Positions 9,227 to 17,679 of a stretch of 64,000 bases of DNA are shown here, in pieces. Each line of letters starts with the position of its first letter. Position 1 is the first letter of the stretch. The translations under genes were made by a program, and so were the position numbers. The notes beneath the pieces are model-generated. The model had not been told where the DNA came from. It made no database searches and saw nothing but the letters and a program-made list of their open reading frames with translations. The stretch lies in assembly GCA_964416385.1 (NCBI GenBank), contig CAYQDW010000006.1, forward strand, positions 4,026 through 68,025. The letters run 5' to 3'. This stretch comes from JAUHWL01 sp964416385. Its GTDB lineage: Bacteria; Bacteroidota; Bacteroidia; Flavobacteriales; Schleiferiaceae.

Positions 9227-9535
9227 GTCTTAAAAGCCTTTTTGGTTAAGTAACAGCTCATACAAGCGTAATTATTACCTGTGTAAGCACGCGTTTAAAC
9301 CACGTAATCATTTGGGTATATTTGGTGGCATAACCCTTATTTTATGCTGCTTTAACGCTTTAAGAAGAGCAGCGCAAACGCCATTGGCTTATATAAGCTA
9401 CATTCTATGGCTGAATAAAACTAAATGTTAAAGCACTTTTGTTAATCCAACTTAAGTCCCAGCTCTCTCACAATCTGTAAAACAAAACCTGTGACTTTTT
9501 TGCGTTGAGGTGATAAGATTTAACGAAAAAGTACG
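9227..9535. other. Intergenic stretch after yidC with an orphan -7-like element
   Basis: No convincing coding frame. It contains an exact TAnnTTTG (TATATTTG, 9317-9324) on the plus strand that faces no gene, followed by a small hairpin GCATAA/TTATGC (about 9328-9347). It may hold a small transcript or a decayed gene. Confidence 0.3.
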
Positions 9536-9539
9536 GCAC

Positions 9540-9571
9540 AAAAAAAAGCCCTCACCAATGGCAAGGGCTTT
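9540..9571 (-). terminator. Rho-independent terminator of the Omp28-like gene
   Basis: Stem AAAGCCCT (9545-9552) pairs with AGGGCTTT (9564-9571). On the minus strand the stem is followed by a run of eight T, just downstream of the stop at 9589. Confidence 0.75.
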
Positions 9572-9588
9572 CTTTATTTCTTCGGCTT

Positions 9589-10524
9589 TTAGTTTGTATT
9601 GCCAAAATGGCTCATGTAACCATTCACGTAATCATAACCGCCAGAACCATCTGTGCGTAAGCGCCAAACAATGGTAGCAACAGATAATCCAGTTTCAAAA
9701 GGTGCTAAAGATGTTTTAGGAATACTCAAAAGTATTGGTGTGTTTTTTGTACCTAAAATATCACCCTCAATAAAATCGCGACCAAAAGGATTTACTTCTG
9801 CCAATGGCAAGCCCCAAGGGTTAGCAGTATTGGCAGGCGTGAAAAGAACTTCAATATGGTCATAGTTATCACCAGCCTTAACTTGAGGTTCGCCATTAAC
9901 AACAGCTGCATTTTGTGCCCACTTTGTAGGTGTGCTACCTGCGCCTGTTTGTACAATTGGCACGCTGCTCACTTGGTTCAAATCTAGACCTCCACCGTAA
10001 TCTTTTGCCAATACACCATCTAAAATGAGGTAGCTGTTGATGAGGTAATCTTCGTTGTATGAATCTGTAAATACCTCAATCTTAGCATATACATTATAAG
10101 ATGTGTCTGTTGTTACTACCGCGTGGTTTACGCCAAGTGTTGGTACCAAATTTATGTATGCAGGAATTTTACCTTCTGGGCTCTGCCCTGCATCTTCATT
10201 CATTACATAAAAATTAGGAACACCTTGTGTGGGGTAATTGTCATCCCAAAGTCCACTAACAGGAAGTGTTAAATCATCCCCATTGTGTACTGCAATAGGT
10301 AAAATGGCATCACCTAAAAAGGCGTCAAGTGCAATCATTTTCTCTGCCCCATTCGGACAAAACTGGCACCATGCTCCAGTTTGTTCAACAACTAAAACGC
10401 GCTGTTTAGCGTCTACAGTTAGTGCATCTGTTGGGTAAGTATCATTTGAGGAAGTTGGTTCGGTTTCTTTACAACCGCCTAAAAGTAGGCCTCCTGCTAA
10501 AATGAATAATCCTAATTTCTTCAT
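9589..10524 (-). CDS. Omp28-related lipoprotein with thioredoxin-like CxxC segment
   Basis: 312-residue mature-type ORF from the ATG ending at 10524 (MKKLGLFILAGGLLLGGCKE), a lipoprotein signal with lipobox LGGC. The longer frame to 10551 only adds nine residues. VLVVEQTGAWCQFCPNGAEK matches the start of the Omp28 family, named after the 28-kDa outer membrane protein of Porphyromonas gingivalis, and resembles a thioredoxin CxxC active site. The region GVPNFYVMNED gives the cis-proline-like position. It is probably an outer membrane or periplasmic lipoprotein; its exact role, redox or structural, is not known. It stands alone and ends in a clear terminator. Confidence 0.75.
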   Translation of the reverse strand: MKKLGLFILAGGLLLGGCKETEPTSSNDTYPTDALTVDAKQRVLVVEQTGAWCQFCPNGAEKMIALDAFLGDAILPIAVHNGDDLTLPVSGLWDDNYPTQGVPNFYVMNEDAGQSPEGKIPAYINLVPTLGVNHAVVTTDTSYNVYAKIEVFTDSYNEDYLINSYLILDGVLAKDYGGGLDLNQVSSVPIVQTGAGSTPTKWAQNAAVVNGEPQVKAGDNYDHIEVLFTPANTANPWGLPLAEVNPFGRDFIEGDILGTKNTPILLSIPKTSLAPFETGLSVATIVWRLRTDGSGGYDYVNGYMSHFGNTN

Positions 10525-10604
10525 TTTTTGTTCGATTTTAAGTGCTGCCAATATACTAATTTGGATATTCTAATTAAGAGAAATTGAGTCATCGCGCCAA
10601 AGGG

Positions 10605-11624
10605 CTAGTTAAAGAGGATATCTATAAAAACAGGAAGGTGATCACTGTAGCCGCCTACAAAGAAATTGCCCTTCCATGACCTCGCAGGATAGTAATCTCC
10701 ATATTTATCATCATTTACCAATAAAAATGATTGATTAAAAACAAATGCCCGCGGCAGGTATAATTGCAGATTCTGCCCCTGAACAAGACTTGGTGAAACC
10801 AACATTTGATCTAGATAGTCCCAAACACCGCGATATTTATGTGACCCTTCTGTAACTGGCAAATTAGCCATGAGGTTGTTTAACGGATAGGTTTCTGCTG
10901 CACTTATATATTGCAAACTAGCATCAATTGGCGCATCATTAAAATCGCCCATAACAACGATTGCCGCTTGTTCATCCTGCATTAAAATGCTATCTGTTTT
11001 GCTTTTTAACCGTTCTGCAGCAAATAGGCGCTTATGTTCTGATGCTGCTTGTCCACCTCTTCTAGAAGGCCAGTGATTCACAAAGACATGAATTGTGTCT
11101 TGAGCATTCACCAAAAATTTCGCGTATAGAATGTCGCGTGTTCGTACATTTTCTGCGCGCATTTTTATCGGTTCAGAATACAACACCTCCATGAGATCTG
11201 CATTGTAACACAACCCAACATCTATACCTCTGGGGTCGTCACTGTCATAATGTACAATGCCATAATTTGTACCAGAGAACACCCCATGTGCACATAGATC
11301 AAGCAATACAGATCGGTTTTCAATTTCGGCAAAGCCAACAATTTCAGGTGCCTGCCATCCACCAACTGCGCGTATGGTTTTAGCGAGATTCGCAATTTTT
11401 GTGCGATACTTTATGGTGTTCCACTCTTTTTCACTGGTAGGTAAAAACTCCTCATCTTGTATGTTCGCATCGGCAATGGTATCAAACAAATTTTCCACGT
11501 TATAAAATACTATGCGCATAGATTTTCCTTTACGGTCTTGATCTAAAACGTCATCCAGCGTTTGTGCTTTACCCCAAAAAGAAATTATGGCAACAAGTGC
11601 AGTGGTGATGAAGATGCGCGGCAT
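10605..11624 (-). CDS. Exported endonuclease/exonuclease/phosphatase-fold protein
   Basis: 339 residues from the ATG at 11624 (MPRIFITTALVAIISFWGKA), a signal peptide. The mature domain starts MRIVFYNVENLFD, with EIVGFAEIENR (metal-ligand glutamate), HVFVNHWPSRRGG (catalytic histidine), VVMGDFNDAP (the Asp/Asn pair) and GYSDHLPVFIDI (terminal SDH motif). These are the DNase I-like EEP superfamily motifs, so it is likely an active Mg-dependent phosphodiesterase or nuclease outside the inner membrane. Its substrate is unknown; nucleic acid scavenging is plausible. It is divergent from the PAP2 gene, with only 36 nt between their start codons. Confidence 0.85.
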   Translation of the reverse strand: MPRIFITTALVAIISFWGKAQTLDDVLDQDRKGKSMRIVFYNVENLFDTIADANIQDEEFLPTSEKEWNTIKYRTKIANLAKTIRAVGGWQAPEIVGFAEIENRSVLLDLCAHGVFSGTNYGIVHYDSDDPRGIDVGLCYNADLMEVLYSEPIKMRAENVRTRDILYAKFLVNAQDTIHVFVNHWPSRRGGQAASEHKRLFAAERLKSKTDSILMQDEQAAIVVMGDFNDAPIDASLQYISAAETYPLNNLMANLPVTEGSHKYRGVWDYLDQMLVSPSLVQGQNLQLYLPRAFVFNQSFLLVNDDKYGDYYPARSWKGNFFVGGYSDHLPVFIDILFN

Positions 11625-11660
11625 AAGTGATAATTTGCGGCCAAAATACAATCCCCTGTT

Positions 11661-12452
11661 ATGAAGTGGTATATCATCGTGATATATTTTTTGTGCGTTC
11701 TAAATGTTCAAGGTCAGGCGGTACATCCACCAGAAAAAGGATACCTTAAAAGTTATCTCACCGACACCCGCTTAATCATAGAACAACCTTTACGCTGGAA
11801 GGGCAAGCAATGGTTGGCCTTTGGTGGTGCTGCCGCAACATTTGGGGTATTGTTTGCAAACGACTTAAACATCCACACAACCTTTCAGCGCAACCGCACG
11901 TCTGGAACAGCATGGGTTTCTCAATACATGGCAGAGCCTTTTGGGAGTGGCTTATATACGCTACCTGCGCTCGGTATTTTATATGGCGCAGGATGGCTTT
12001 CTGAAAATGAAAAAAATCGCTATGTGGCATTAAAAGGCATGGAAGCCTGGATATTAACGGGTGGCGCTACACTTGTATTAAAGCAATTGGCACATCGGCA
12101 GCGACCTAACGAGGGCGATCAACCTAACCCATATTTTTGGCGCGGACCATACGCTTTAACGAGCAACAGTACATCATTTCCGTCTGGACATACATCTACT
12201 GCATTTGCAGTTGCTGCCGTAATTGCAGGTAGCTACGATGTTTGGTGGATTAAAACTTTGAGCTATGGGTGCGCAACTTTAACCGGATTAAGTCGCATTC
12301 ATGATGGCAAGCATTGGGCGAGTGATGTTTTTGCAGGTGCCCTTTTAGGCTGGTGGATTGGCCATAGTGTATTGAAAAACGCTGGGCCGGTTTTATGGGG
12401 TGTGTCTGGTAGTAGCAATCAATTTTCAGGCACCTTGGTTTGGCGTTTCTGA
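11661..12452 (+). CDS. PAP2-family membrane phosphatase
   Basis: 263 residues with an N-terminal hydrophobic segment and several membrane helices. All three parts of the phosphatidic acid phosphatase signature are present: KQLAHRQRP (141-149), PSGH (174-177) and SRIHDGKHWASD (211-222), which supply the phosphate-binding Lys/Arg and catalytic His residues. It should dephosphorylate a lipid phosphate or undecaprenyl pyrophosphate at the outer face of the inner membrane or in the outer membrane. The last 34 nt overlap the end of the convergent gene on the minus strand. Confidence 0.87.
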   Translation: MKWYIIVIYFLCVLNVQGQAVHPPEKGYLKSYLTDTRLIIEQPLRWKGKQWLAFGGAAATFGVLFANDLNIHTTFQRNRTSGTAWVSQYMAEPFGSGLYTLPALGILYGAGWLSENEKNRYVALKGMEAWILTGGATLVLKQLAHRQRPNEGDQPNPYFWRGPYALTSNSTSFPSGHTSTAFAVAAVIAGSYDVWWIKTLSYGCATLTGLSRIHDGKHWASDVFAGALLGWWIGHSVLKNAGPVLWGVSGSSNQFSGTLVWRF

Positions 12453-13654
12453 ATCTCTTCTGCGCGTTCTTTAAATGCTTCTTCCACTTTTTGCCAATCA
12501 ACGCCATTAAAACGGTATACAAAAAATGCGTGTGGGCGTTTCCCAACTTGGATATTAAGCAAATAGGTGCCATTTGGAAATGGCTTGGGGAAAATATCAA
12601 ATGCGTGTGCACCACGATCAAAGGTACCCACAACGCCATAACTTACGCGATTACCTTCGCCATCTAAAAACTCCCAATATACTTTGCCGCGCACCTCTGT
12701 TTCTATCTCCACGCGGAGTTTCTCCCCAAATTCTTTTTCAGGCAATGTAACTTCGCCCCTACGCTGATTTGCATTTTCATTTCTGTTGGATGCAATGTTT
12801 AGCTTATACATATTTCCACCGCCAAGCACACTGCGTTCATCGGCAACAATAAGTGTGGTGTCATCAGCAAATGTTATTGATTCGCGCTGAGATAGATTAG
12901 GCAATGAAACCTGCTCTATTCTTCCGCCAATTAAGTCGTTAAAAGGAAAATCATGAATCAGATAGAATTTATCATAACTCAATAAAGCCAATAAAGTACC
13001 GTCTGGGCTGATATCTGCTGCAGTTATTTGCAAAAGCTCACGCGGACCTTCACCCAAAAAAAGGCTATCTGTTTTAACGGCTTTAAATGTTCCTGGCGTT
13101 GTAGGAAGCACATAAATGGTTGTGTAACCGGTAAAGGGTTGGGTTCTATTTTTACTAAAGAGCCACAAATAATCCATATACCAAACCATCGCTTCCATGT
13201 CAAAATTTTGCTTGGCCACTGGTGGTGGAAAAGCATTTTGGTCTGGATAAGAGAAAGCTAATACACGGGCAACTACCTCGGTACTTTCTAGTAATTCCTT
13301 TTCTGAGACGATATAAATCCGCAAATCTTGACGGTCATTGCGGTTGTTGCCAAAATCACCGATATAGATATTACCATACGGATCGCGGGCTAATTCTTCC
13401 CAATCTACATTAGTAGCATTTAGAATGGTAACTTTTTTATGAATGGCGCCAGAGTCTGTAACCCAATACAAGGCCACCTCGTGTCCGCCATCATTTAACG
13501 CCCAATAGCCCCCTGCACTATTGGTAACAAGCGCGGAAATCTCTTTGAGTGCCATCGGTAGCGCGGCAATGGTATCTAGCTGTGCGTTTTGCGCAAATGC
13601 GGTAACAACACTAAAAATATTTACAAAAATGAAAGTCCTAAAGAAGTGCGACAT
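12419..13654 (-). CDS. Exported beta-propeller-like protein of unknown function
   Basis: 411 residues starting with a signal peptide (MSHFFRTFIFVNIFSVVTAF). The middle part looks like a six- or seven-bladed repeat protein with blades such as YWALNDGGHEVALYWV, IYIGDFGNNRNDRQDLRIYI, NFDMEAMVWY and ITAADISPDGTLLALLSYD, similar to proteins annotated as SdiA-regulated or phytase/esterase-like. Around 300-380 is a beta-sandwich-like section (PNGTYLLNIQVGKR) that resembles a type IX secretion sorting domain, but about 30 charged residues follow, so it would not be terminal. I do not recognise a specific function. It overlaps the PAP2 gene end by 34 nt and follows queA on the same strand. Confidence 0.7.
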   Translation of the reverse strand: MSHFFRTFIFVNIFSVVTAFAQNAQLDTIAALPMALKEISALVTNSAGGYWALNDGGHEVALYWVTDSGAIHKKVTILNATNVDWEELARDPYGNIYIGDFGNNRNDRQDLRIYIVSEKELLESTEVVARVLAFSYPDQNAFPPPVAKQNFDMEAMVWYMDYLWLFSKNRTQPFTGYTTIYVLPTTPGTFKAVKTDSLFLGEGPRELLQITAADISPDGTLLALLSYDKFYLIHDFPFNDLIGGRIEQVSLPNLSQRESITFADDTTLIVADERSVLGGGNMYKLNIASNRNENANQRRGEVTLPEKEFGEKLRVEIETEVRGKVYWEFLDGEGNRVSYGVVGTFDRGAHAFDIFPKPFPNGTYLLNIQVGKRPHAFFVYRFNGVDWQKVEEAFKERAEEIQKRQTKVPEN

Positions 13655-13658
13655 GCAG

Positions 13659-13666
13659 CAAATTTA
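13659..13666 (-). promoter_or_regulatory. Predicted -7 element (TAAATTTG) 4 nt before a start codon
   Basis: Minus-strand TAAATTTG; its G lies 4 nt before the ATG at 13654. It sits in the 24-nt gap after the queA stop, so the gene has its own potential promoter. Confidence 0.45.
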
Positions 13667-13678
13667 ATCGGATTTGTG

Positions 13679-14908
13679 TTAGTTGCCACGCTGCTTATAT
13701 GCAGCACTAATCATGTATAAATTACTATCGCCATAACTCAAAAAGCGGTAATCATTGGCAAGCGCATGGGCATATACACGCTGCCAATCAGCCCCTAAAG
13801 CAGCAGCAACTAATAATACCAATGTGCTTCCTGGTTGGTGAAAATTGGTAAACAAGCCATCCAATATTCTAAAGTGATACCCCGGGGCTATGATCAAACT
13901 GGTGTAGGTAATGAGAGTTTCAATCTGATGGGTTTCCATATGCGCATGTAAAGCACCCAAAGCCTGTGCCGTTGAATATCCTTGTGGCAACTCATAGGCC
14001 TCCCACTGGTCTAACTTAACATGGGTTTCTTCTTGATGCACACCCGCTAAAATTTTTACCCCAATCCAGTATAAACTCTCTAAAGTTCTGGTAGACGTTG
14101 TGCCAACGGCAATTATTGGACCGCTATGCATCATTAGTTCTTTAATTAATGAGCGCTGCACATGAATTTCTTCGGCATGCATTTCATGTTGGCGCACCAC
14201 CGCAGAGGTTACTGGCTTAAAAGTTCCTGCACCCACATGTAAAGTGGTTTCTAAACGCTTTATCCCTTTTTTTTCTAAGATACTTAAGAGTTCATCTGTA
14301 AAGTGCAAGCCAGCAGTTGGTGCCGCAACCGACCCATCAAAACGGGCGTAAACCGTTTGGTAACGTTGTTTGTCATCATTCTCACTCTCGCGCTTTAAGT
14401 ATGGCGGAAGCGGCATTTTGCCAGCGAGCTCTAATATTTCTGCAAATGTAAAATCGCCATTCCAGCTAAAATTCACAATAAAAGTATCCGACTTTCGGTC
14501 GCGTTTAATGACCTTGAGCACCACATTGTTTGAAAGCTGCAATGTTAATTCCAAGCCATCCGTCCACCGCTTGGCATTACCTACCATGCACTCAAAATCT
14601 AAGGTGTTTTTTGTGGACATTGCCTGCTGTACATCGCCCTTTACGGGCTCTAAACAAAAAATCTCTATTGGCCTTGCACCGCGTGTTTTTTCAAAAAGCA
14701 GTCGCGCCTGCACAACCCTTGTATTATTAAAGACGAGCATGCTATTGGGTGCAAGCAAATTCTCCACATCTGTAAATACATGGTCTACAATTTTACCATC
14801 AACATAATGCAACAATTTACTAGCATCTCGCTTTGGGAGCGGATATTTCGCAATACGGGATTCTGGTAAATCATACGTATAATCAGAAATGCGCAGGTCT
14901 TTATTCAT
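13679..14908 (-). CDS. queA: S-adenosylmethionine:tRNA ribosyltransferase-isomerase (QueA family, long form)
   Basis: 409 residues from the ATG at 14908 (MNKDLRISDYTYDLPESRI). QueA signatures: IAKYPLPKRDASKLL at the N-terminus, NSMLVFNNTRVVQARL, SVAAPTAGLHFT, THVGAGTF-type sequence (LHVGAGTFKPV), HEMHAE, VGTTSTRTLES and TNFHQPGSTLVLLVAA near the end. QueA moves the ribosyl part of SAM onto 7-aminomethyl-7-deazaguanine in tRNA, forming epoxyqueuosine. The protein is about 60 residues longer than typical QueA (about 350), with extra sequence after the first domain (about 90-165). Bacteroidota often carry such a long paralogue, so it may have a related but different substrate. No other queuosine gene is close. 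Confidence 0.85.
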   Translation of the reverse strand: MNKDLRISDYTYDLPESRIAKYPLPKRDASKLLHYVDGKIVDHVFTDVENLLAPNSMLVFNNTRVVQARLLFEKTRGARPIEIFCLEPVKGDVQQAMSTKNTLDFECMVGNAKRWTDGLELTLQLSNNVVLKVIKRDRKSDTFIVNFSWNGDFTFAEILELAGKMPLPPYLKRESENDDKQRYQTVYARFDGSVAAPTAGLHFTDELLSILEKKGIKRLETTLHVGAGTFKPVTSAVVRQHEMHAEEIHVQRSLIKELMMHSGPIIAVGTTSTRTLESLYWIGVKILAGVHQEETHVKLDQWEAYELPQGYSTAQALGALHAHMETHQIETLITYTSLIIAPGYHFRILDGLFTNFHQPGSTLVLLVAAALGADWQRVYAHALANDYRFLSYGDSNLYMISAAYKQRGN

Positions 14909-14913
14909 GGCGA

Positions 14914-14921
14914 CAAATGTA
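14914..14921 (-). promoter_or_regulatory. Predicted -7 element (TACATTTG) 5 nt before queA
   Basis: Exact TAnnTTTG on the minus strand with 5 nt to the queA ATG; implies a leaderless or nearly leaderless mRNA. Confidence 0.45.
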
Positions 14922-15046
14922 GCGCAAGCGACCAAAAACTGTAACTTTTAAAGCATCCCTCGATGCGATTGTAGAATACAAAAACGTGGTTTATTAATGC
15001 GCAATCTACCCTTGGTAGCAAAAGGAATATATCAGATATTCGCCCC

Positions 15047-16168
15047 ATGCCCACCATTATTATATCAACCAGCAACGACATCAGCACAGATAACCGCGTT
15101 CATAAAGTAGCCAGTGTATTACATGAGCTTGGCTATAACGTAAAGTGGATTGGTAGACGTGTAGAAGGTAGCCTTCCGCTTGAACGCCCTTATAGCACCA
15201 AGCGCTTCAAATTATGGTTCAATAAAGGTGCGCTCTTTTACGCCAACCTAAACATTCGTTTTTTTATCTATCTGCTTTTTACCCGCTGTGATGTTCTATT
15301 AAGCAATGATTTAGATACGCTACTCGCTAACCGTTGGGTGAGCCGGCTACGCGGGAAATTGTTGATTTACGATACCCATGAATATTTTCTAGGTGTACCA
15401 GAAATACAAAACAGACCTTTAGTAAAAGGGGTTTGGCGATTAATAGAAAGGTCTATTTTCCCAAAATTGAGGTACGTTTTTACGGTGAATGAAAGCATTG
15501 CTACACTTTATGAAAAGGATTACAGAAAGCGGCCAACGGTTTTTCGCAACATCAGCATGCCACCAAATATTACGCGTTGGAAGCAGCGAAAAGAATTGGG
15601 CCTGCCGGAGGATAAATTCATCTTTATAAACCAAGGCAGTGGCATTAATGTAGACCGTGGTATGGAAGAAGCGCTTGCCGCAATTGCACAACTTGAAGGG
15701 GCTGTTTTACTCATTGTTGGTAAGGGCGATGTGATTCCGCTATTAAAACAGAAAGTAACCCAACAAAAACTAGAACACAAGGTGATTTTTGTTGACACCG
15801 TGCCCTATGCCATGTTATTGCAGTACACCCATGCCAGCGATTGCGGATTGAGCCTTGATAAAGACACCAACATCAATTATAAGTACAGTCTACCAAACAA
15901 ACTGTTTGATTACATCTGGTGTGGCATACCTGTGCTTTGCAGTAACGTAATTGAAGTTGCGGGATTAGTTCGCAAATATCAGATTGGAGAAGTTGCAACA
16001 GACCACGCACCATCAACCCTTATATTGGCCATGCAAAAGCTTATTGACACACCAAAATCCACCTATGAAAGCGGCCTTAAAAAGGCTCAAAATGCGCTTA
16101 ACTGGGAAAAAGAAAAACACATTTTGGTAGACTTTTACACCAAAATAAAAAAAGAGATTGATGGCTAA
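15047..16168 (+). CDS. Glycosyltransferase, GT-B fold (GT4-like)
   Basis: 373 residues. The N-terminus MPTIIISTSNDISTDNRVHK is typical of GT-B enzymes that bind an acceptor in the first domain; DVLLSNDLDTLLANRW and YDTHEYFLGVPE follow. The second domain includes FIFINQGSGINVDRGMEEAL and a donor-binding region (YKYSLPNKLFDYIWCGIPVL). It probably adds a sugar to a surface glycan or lipid at the cytoplasmic membrane face. The stop overlaps the following SUI1-like gene by 8 nt, which suggests translation coupling of two functionally unrelated genes. Donor and acceptor cannot be read from sequence. Confidence 0.82.
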   Translation: MPTIIISTSNDISTDNRVHKVASVLHELGYNVKWIGRRVEGSLPLERPYSTKRFKLWFNKGALFYANLNIRFFIYLLFTRCDVLLSNDLDTLLANRWVSRLRGKLLIYDTHEYFLGVPEIQNRPLVKGVWRLIERSIFPKLRYVFTVNESIATLYEKDYRKRPTVFRNISMPPNITRWKQRKELGLPEDKFIFINQGSGINVDRGMEEALAAIAQLEGAVLLIVGKGDVIPLLKQKVTQQKLEHKVIFVDTVPYAMLLQYTHASDCGLSLDKDTNINYKYSLPNKLFDYIWCGIPVLCSNVIEVAGLVRKYQIGEVATDHAPSTLILAMQKLIDTPKSTYESGLKKAQNALNWEKEKHILVDFYTKIKKEIDG

Positions 16169-16529
16169 GAAGAAAAAACAAACCAAATTAGGAAGTACTT
16201 CTGATGGCGCATTTGTTTATAGCACAAATGCAAATTTCGCCTTTGAAGGTTTGGCAGATTTGCTGGGAGAATCTTCAGAATCATCCAGCAAAGCAACATT
16301 AACTGTGCATCTAGAAAAAAAGCACAGAGGTGGAAAAACTGCGGTTATTATTCGCGGGTTTACAGGCCCAGATGAAGATCTACAAGAACTGGCCAAACGT
16401 TTAAAAACAGCGCTCGGTGTTGGTGGCACGGCCAAAGATGGCGAGATCATTATACAAGGCAACCACAGAGATAAAATCATTGATTTGCTCAATAGTTGGG
16501 CATACAGCACCAAGCGCGTTGGTGGTTAA
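16161..16529 (+). CDS. eIF1/SUI1-like translation factor (YciH family)
   Basis: 122 residues from ATG 16161; a TTG three bases earlier is also in frame. The C-terminal half is the SUI1 domain: LEKKHRGGKTAVIIRGF, then DLQELAKRLKTALGVGGTAK and GEIIIQGNHRDKIIDLL. The N-terminal part is a lysine-rich start (MAKKKKQTK) and a flexible linker. SUI1/eIF1 homologues occur in many bacteria as YciH, where a role in start-codon fidelity has been proposed. It overlaps the glycosyltransferase stop by 8 nt and ends 6 nt before the convergent bshA. Confidence 0.9.
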   Translation: MAKKKKQTKLGSTSDGAFVYSTNANFAFEGLADLLGESSESSSKATLTVHLEKKHRGGKTAVIIRGFTGPDEDLQELAKRLKTALGVGGTAKDGEIIIQGNHRDKIIDLLNSWAYSTKRVGG

Positions 16530-16535
16530 TCTTTG

Positions 16536-17675
16536 TTATTTGGCTTTATGTGCGTTGAGTGCCAGTGCCCGTTCGTACAGGCTTTCATAAAGCGGTAAAA
16601 TCTTATCTATACTAAAATCGCATGCGCGGGCATACGCTGCAGCACTCATCTCTGCGTGCAGAGCTTCATCTTTAAGGAGTTTTATGCCATATTCTGACAT
16701 GGCCTCAACATCGCCAACATTGGCCGTATAGCCGGTTTTACCATGTAAAACCACCTCGGGCAGCCCACCGGTATTGGTACTTATTACGGGCACTTTTGCC
16801 GCCATAGCTTCAAGTGCTGCTAAACCAAAGCTCTCTGTTTCTGATGGCAGAAGAAATAAATCGCTGGCGCAAAGCACACGTTCAACCTCATTTGTTTTGC
16901 CTAAAAAAGCCACTTGAGCTAAAATGCCTAATTCGCGTGCTTGTTCTTCGGCTTGCTCACGCTCTGGGCCATCACCCAACATAACAAGCCTGCTCGGTAC
17001 CTGCTGGTTAATTAAATTAAATGTTGAAATAACATCAGCGATACGCTTTACGCCCCGAAAGTTAGAAATGTGTGTAATGACTTTTTCTCCTTTTGGTGCA
17101 AGCGATGGCTTAGCGCAGTTTTTTTTACCTCTATAAAGCGCTAAATCAATGAAGTTTGGGATGACTTCAATGTCTTTACGAACCACAAAAAACTTAGCTG
17201 TTTCCTTTTTAAGACTTTCAGAAACGGAAGTCACAAAATCACTGTGATTTATACTAAATGTTACCGCCGGTTTGTAACTAGGATTTCTACCCACAAGGGT
17301 GATATCCGTGCCATGCAGGGTAGTAATTACGGGTATTGAAACCCCTTTGTCTGCCAAAATCATTTTTGCCATATAAGCGGCATAGGCATGTGGTATGGCA
17401 TAATGTACGTGTAACAGTTCTATGCCCTCGTTCAAAACAACATCAACCATTTTGCTGCTTAAGGCCAGTTCATAGGGTTGATATTGAAAAAGTGGATAGT
17501 CATGCACATTTACTTCGTGGTAATAAATATTCTCTTCAAGAATATCTAAGCGCACAGGCTGACTGTAGGTTATAAAATGCACCTTATGGCCTTCTTTAGC
17601 CATATGCATGCCTAACTCTGTGGCCACCACACCACTACCACCAAAGGTGGGATAGCAAACCACACCAATCTTCAT
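16536..17675 (-). CDS. bshA: N-acetyl-alpha-D-glucosaminyl L-malate synthase BshA
   Basis: 379 residues, the normal length for BshA. MKIGVVCYPTFGGSGVVATE is the diagnostic start, followed by HVHYAIPHAYAAYMAK, TTLHGTDITLVG, FTVSE-type VTSVSESLKKET, and the GT4 donor site LFLLPSETESFGLAALEAM. It transfers GlcNAc from UDP-GlcNAc to L-malate, the first step of bacillithiol, the main low-molecular-weight thiol in many Bacteroidota and Firmicutes. It is last in a three-gene minus-strand operon, 4 nt after the MORN-repeat gene. bshB and bshC are not in the window. Confidence 0.95.
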   Translation of the reverse strand: MKIGVVCYPTFGGSGVVATELGMHMAKEGHKVHFITYSQPVRLDILEENIYYHEVNVHDYPLFQYQPYELALSSKMVDVVLNEGIELLHVHYAIPHAYAAYMAKMILADKGVSIPVITTLHGTDITLVGRNPSYKPAVTFSINHSDFVTSVSESLKKETAKFFVVRKDIEVIPNFIDLALYRGKKNCAKPSLAPKGEKVITHISNFRGVKRIADVISTFNLINQQVPSRLVMLGDGPEREQAEEQARELGILAQVAFLGKTNEVERVLCASDLFLLPSETESFGLAALEAMAAKVPVISTNTGGLPEVVLHGKTGYTANVGDVEAMSEYGIKLLKDEALHAEMSAAAYARACDFSIDKILPLYESLYERALALNAHKAK

Positions 17676-17679
17676 ACGT

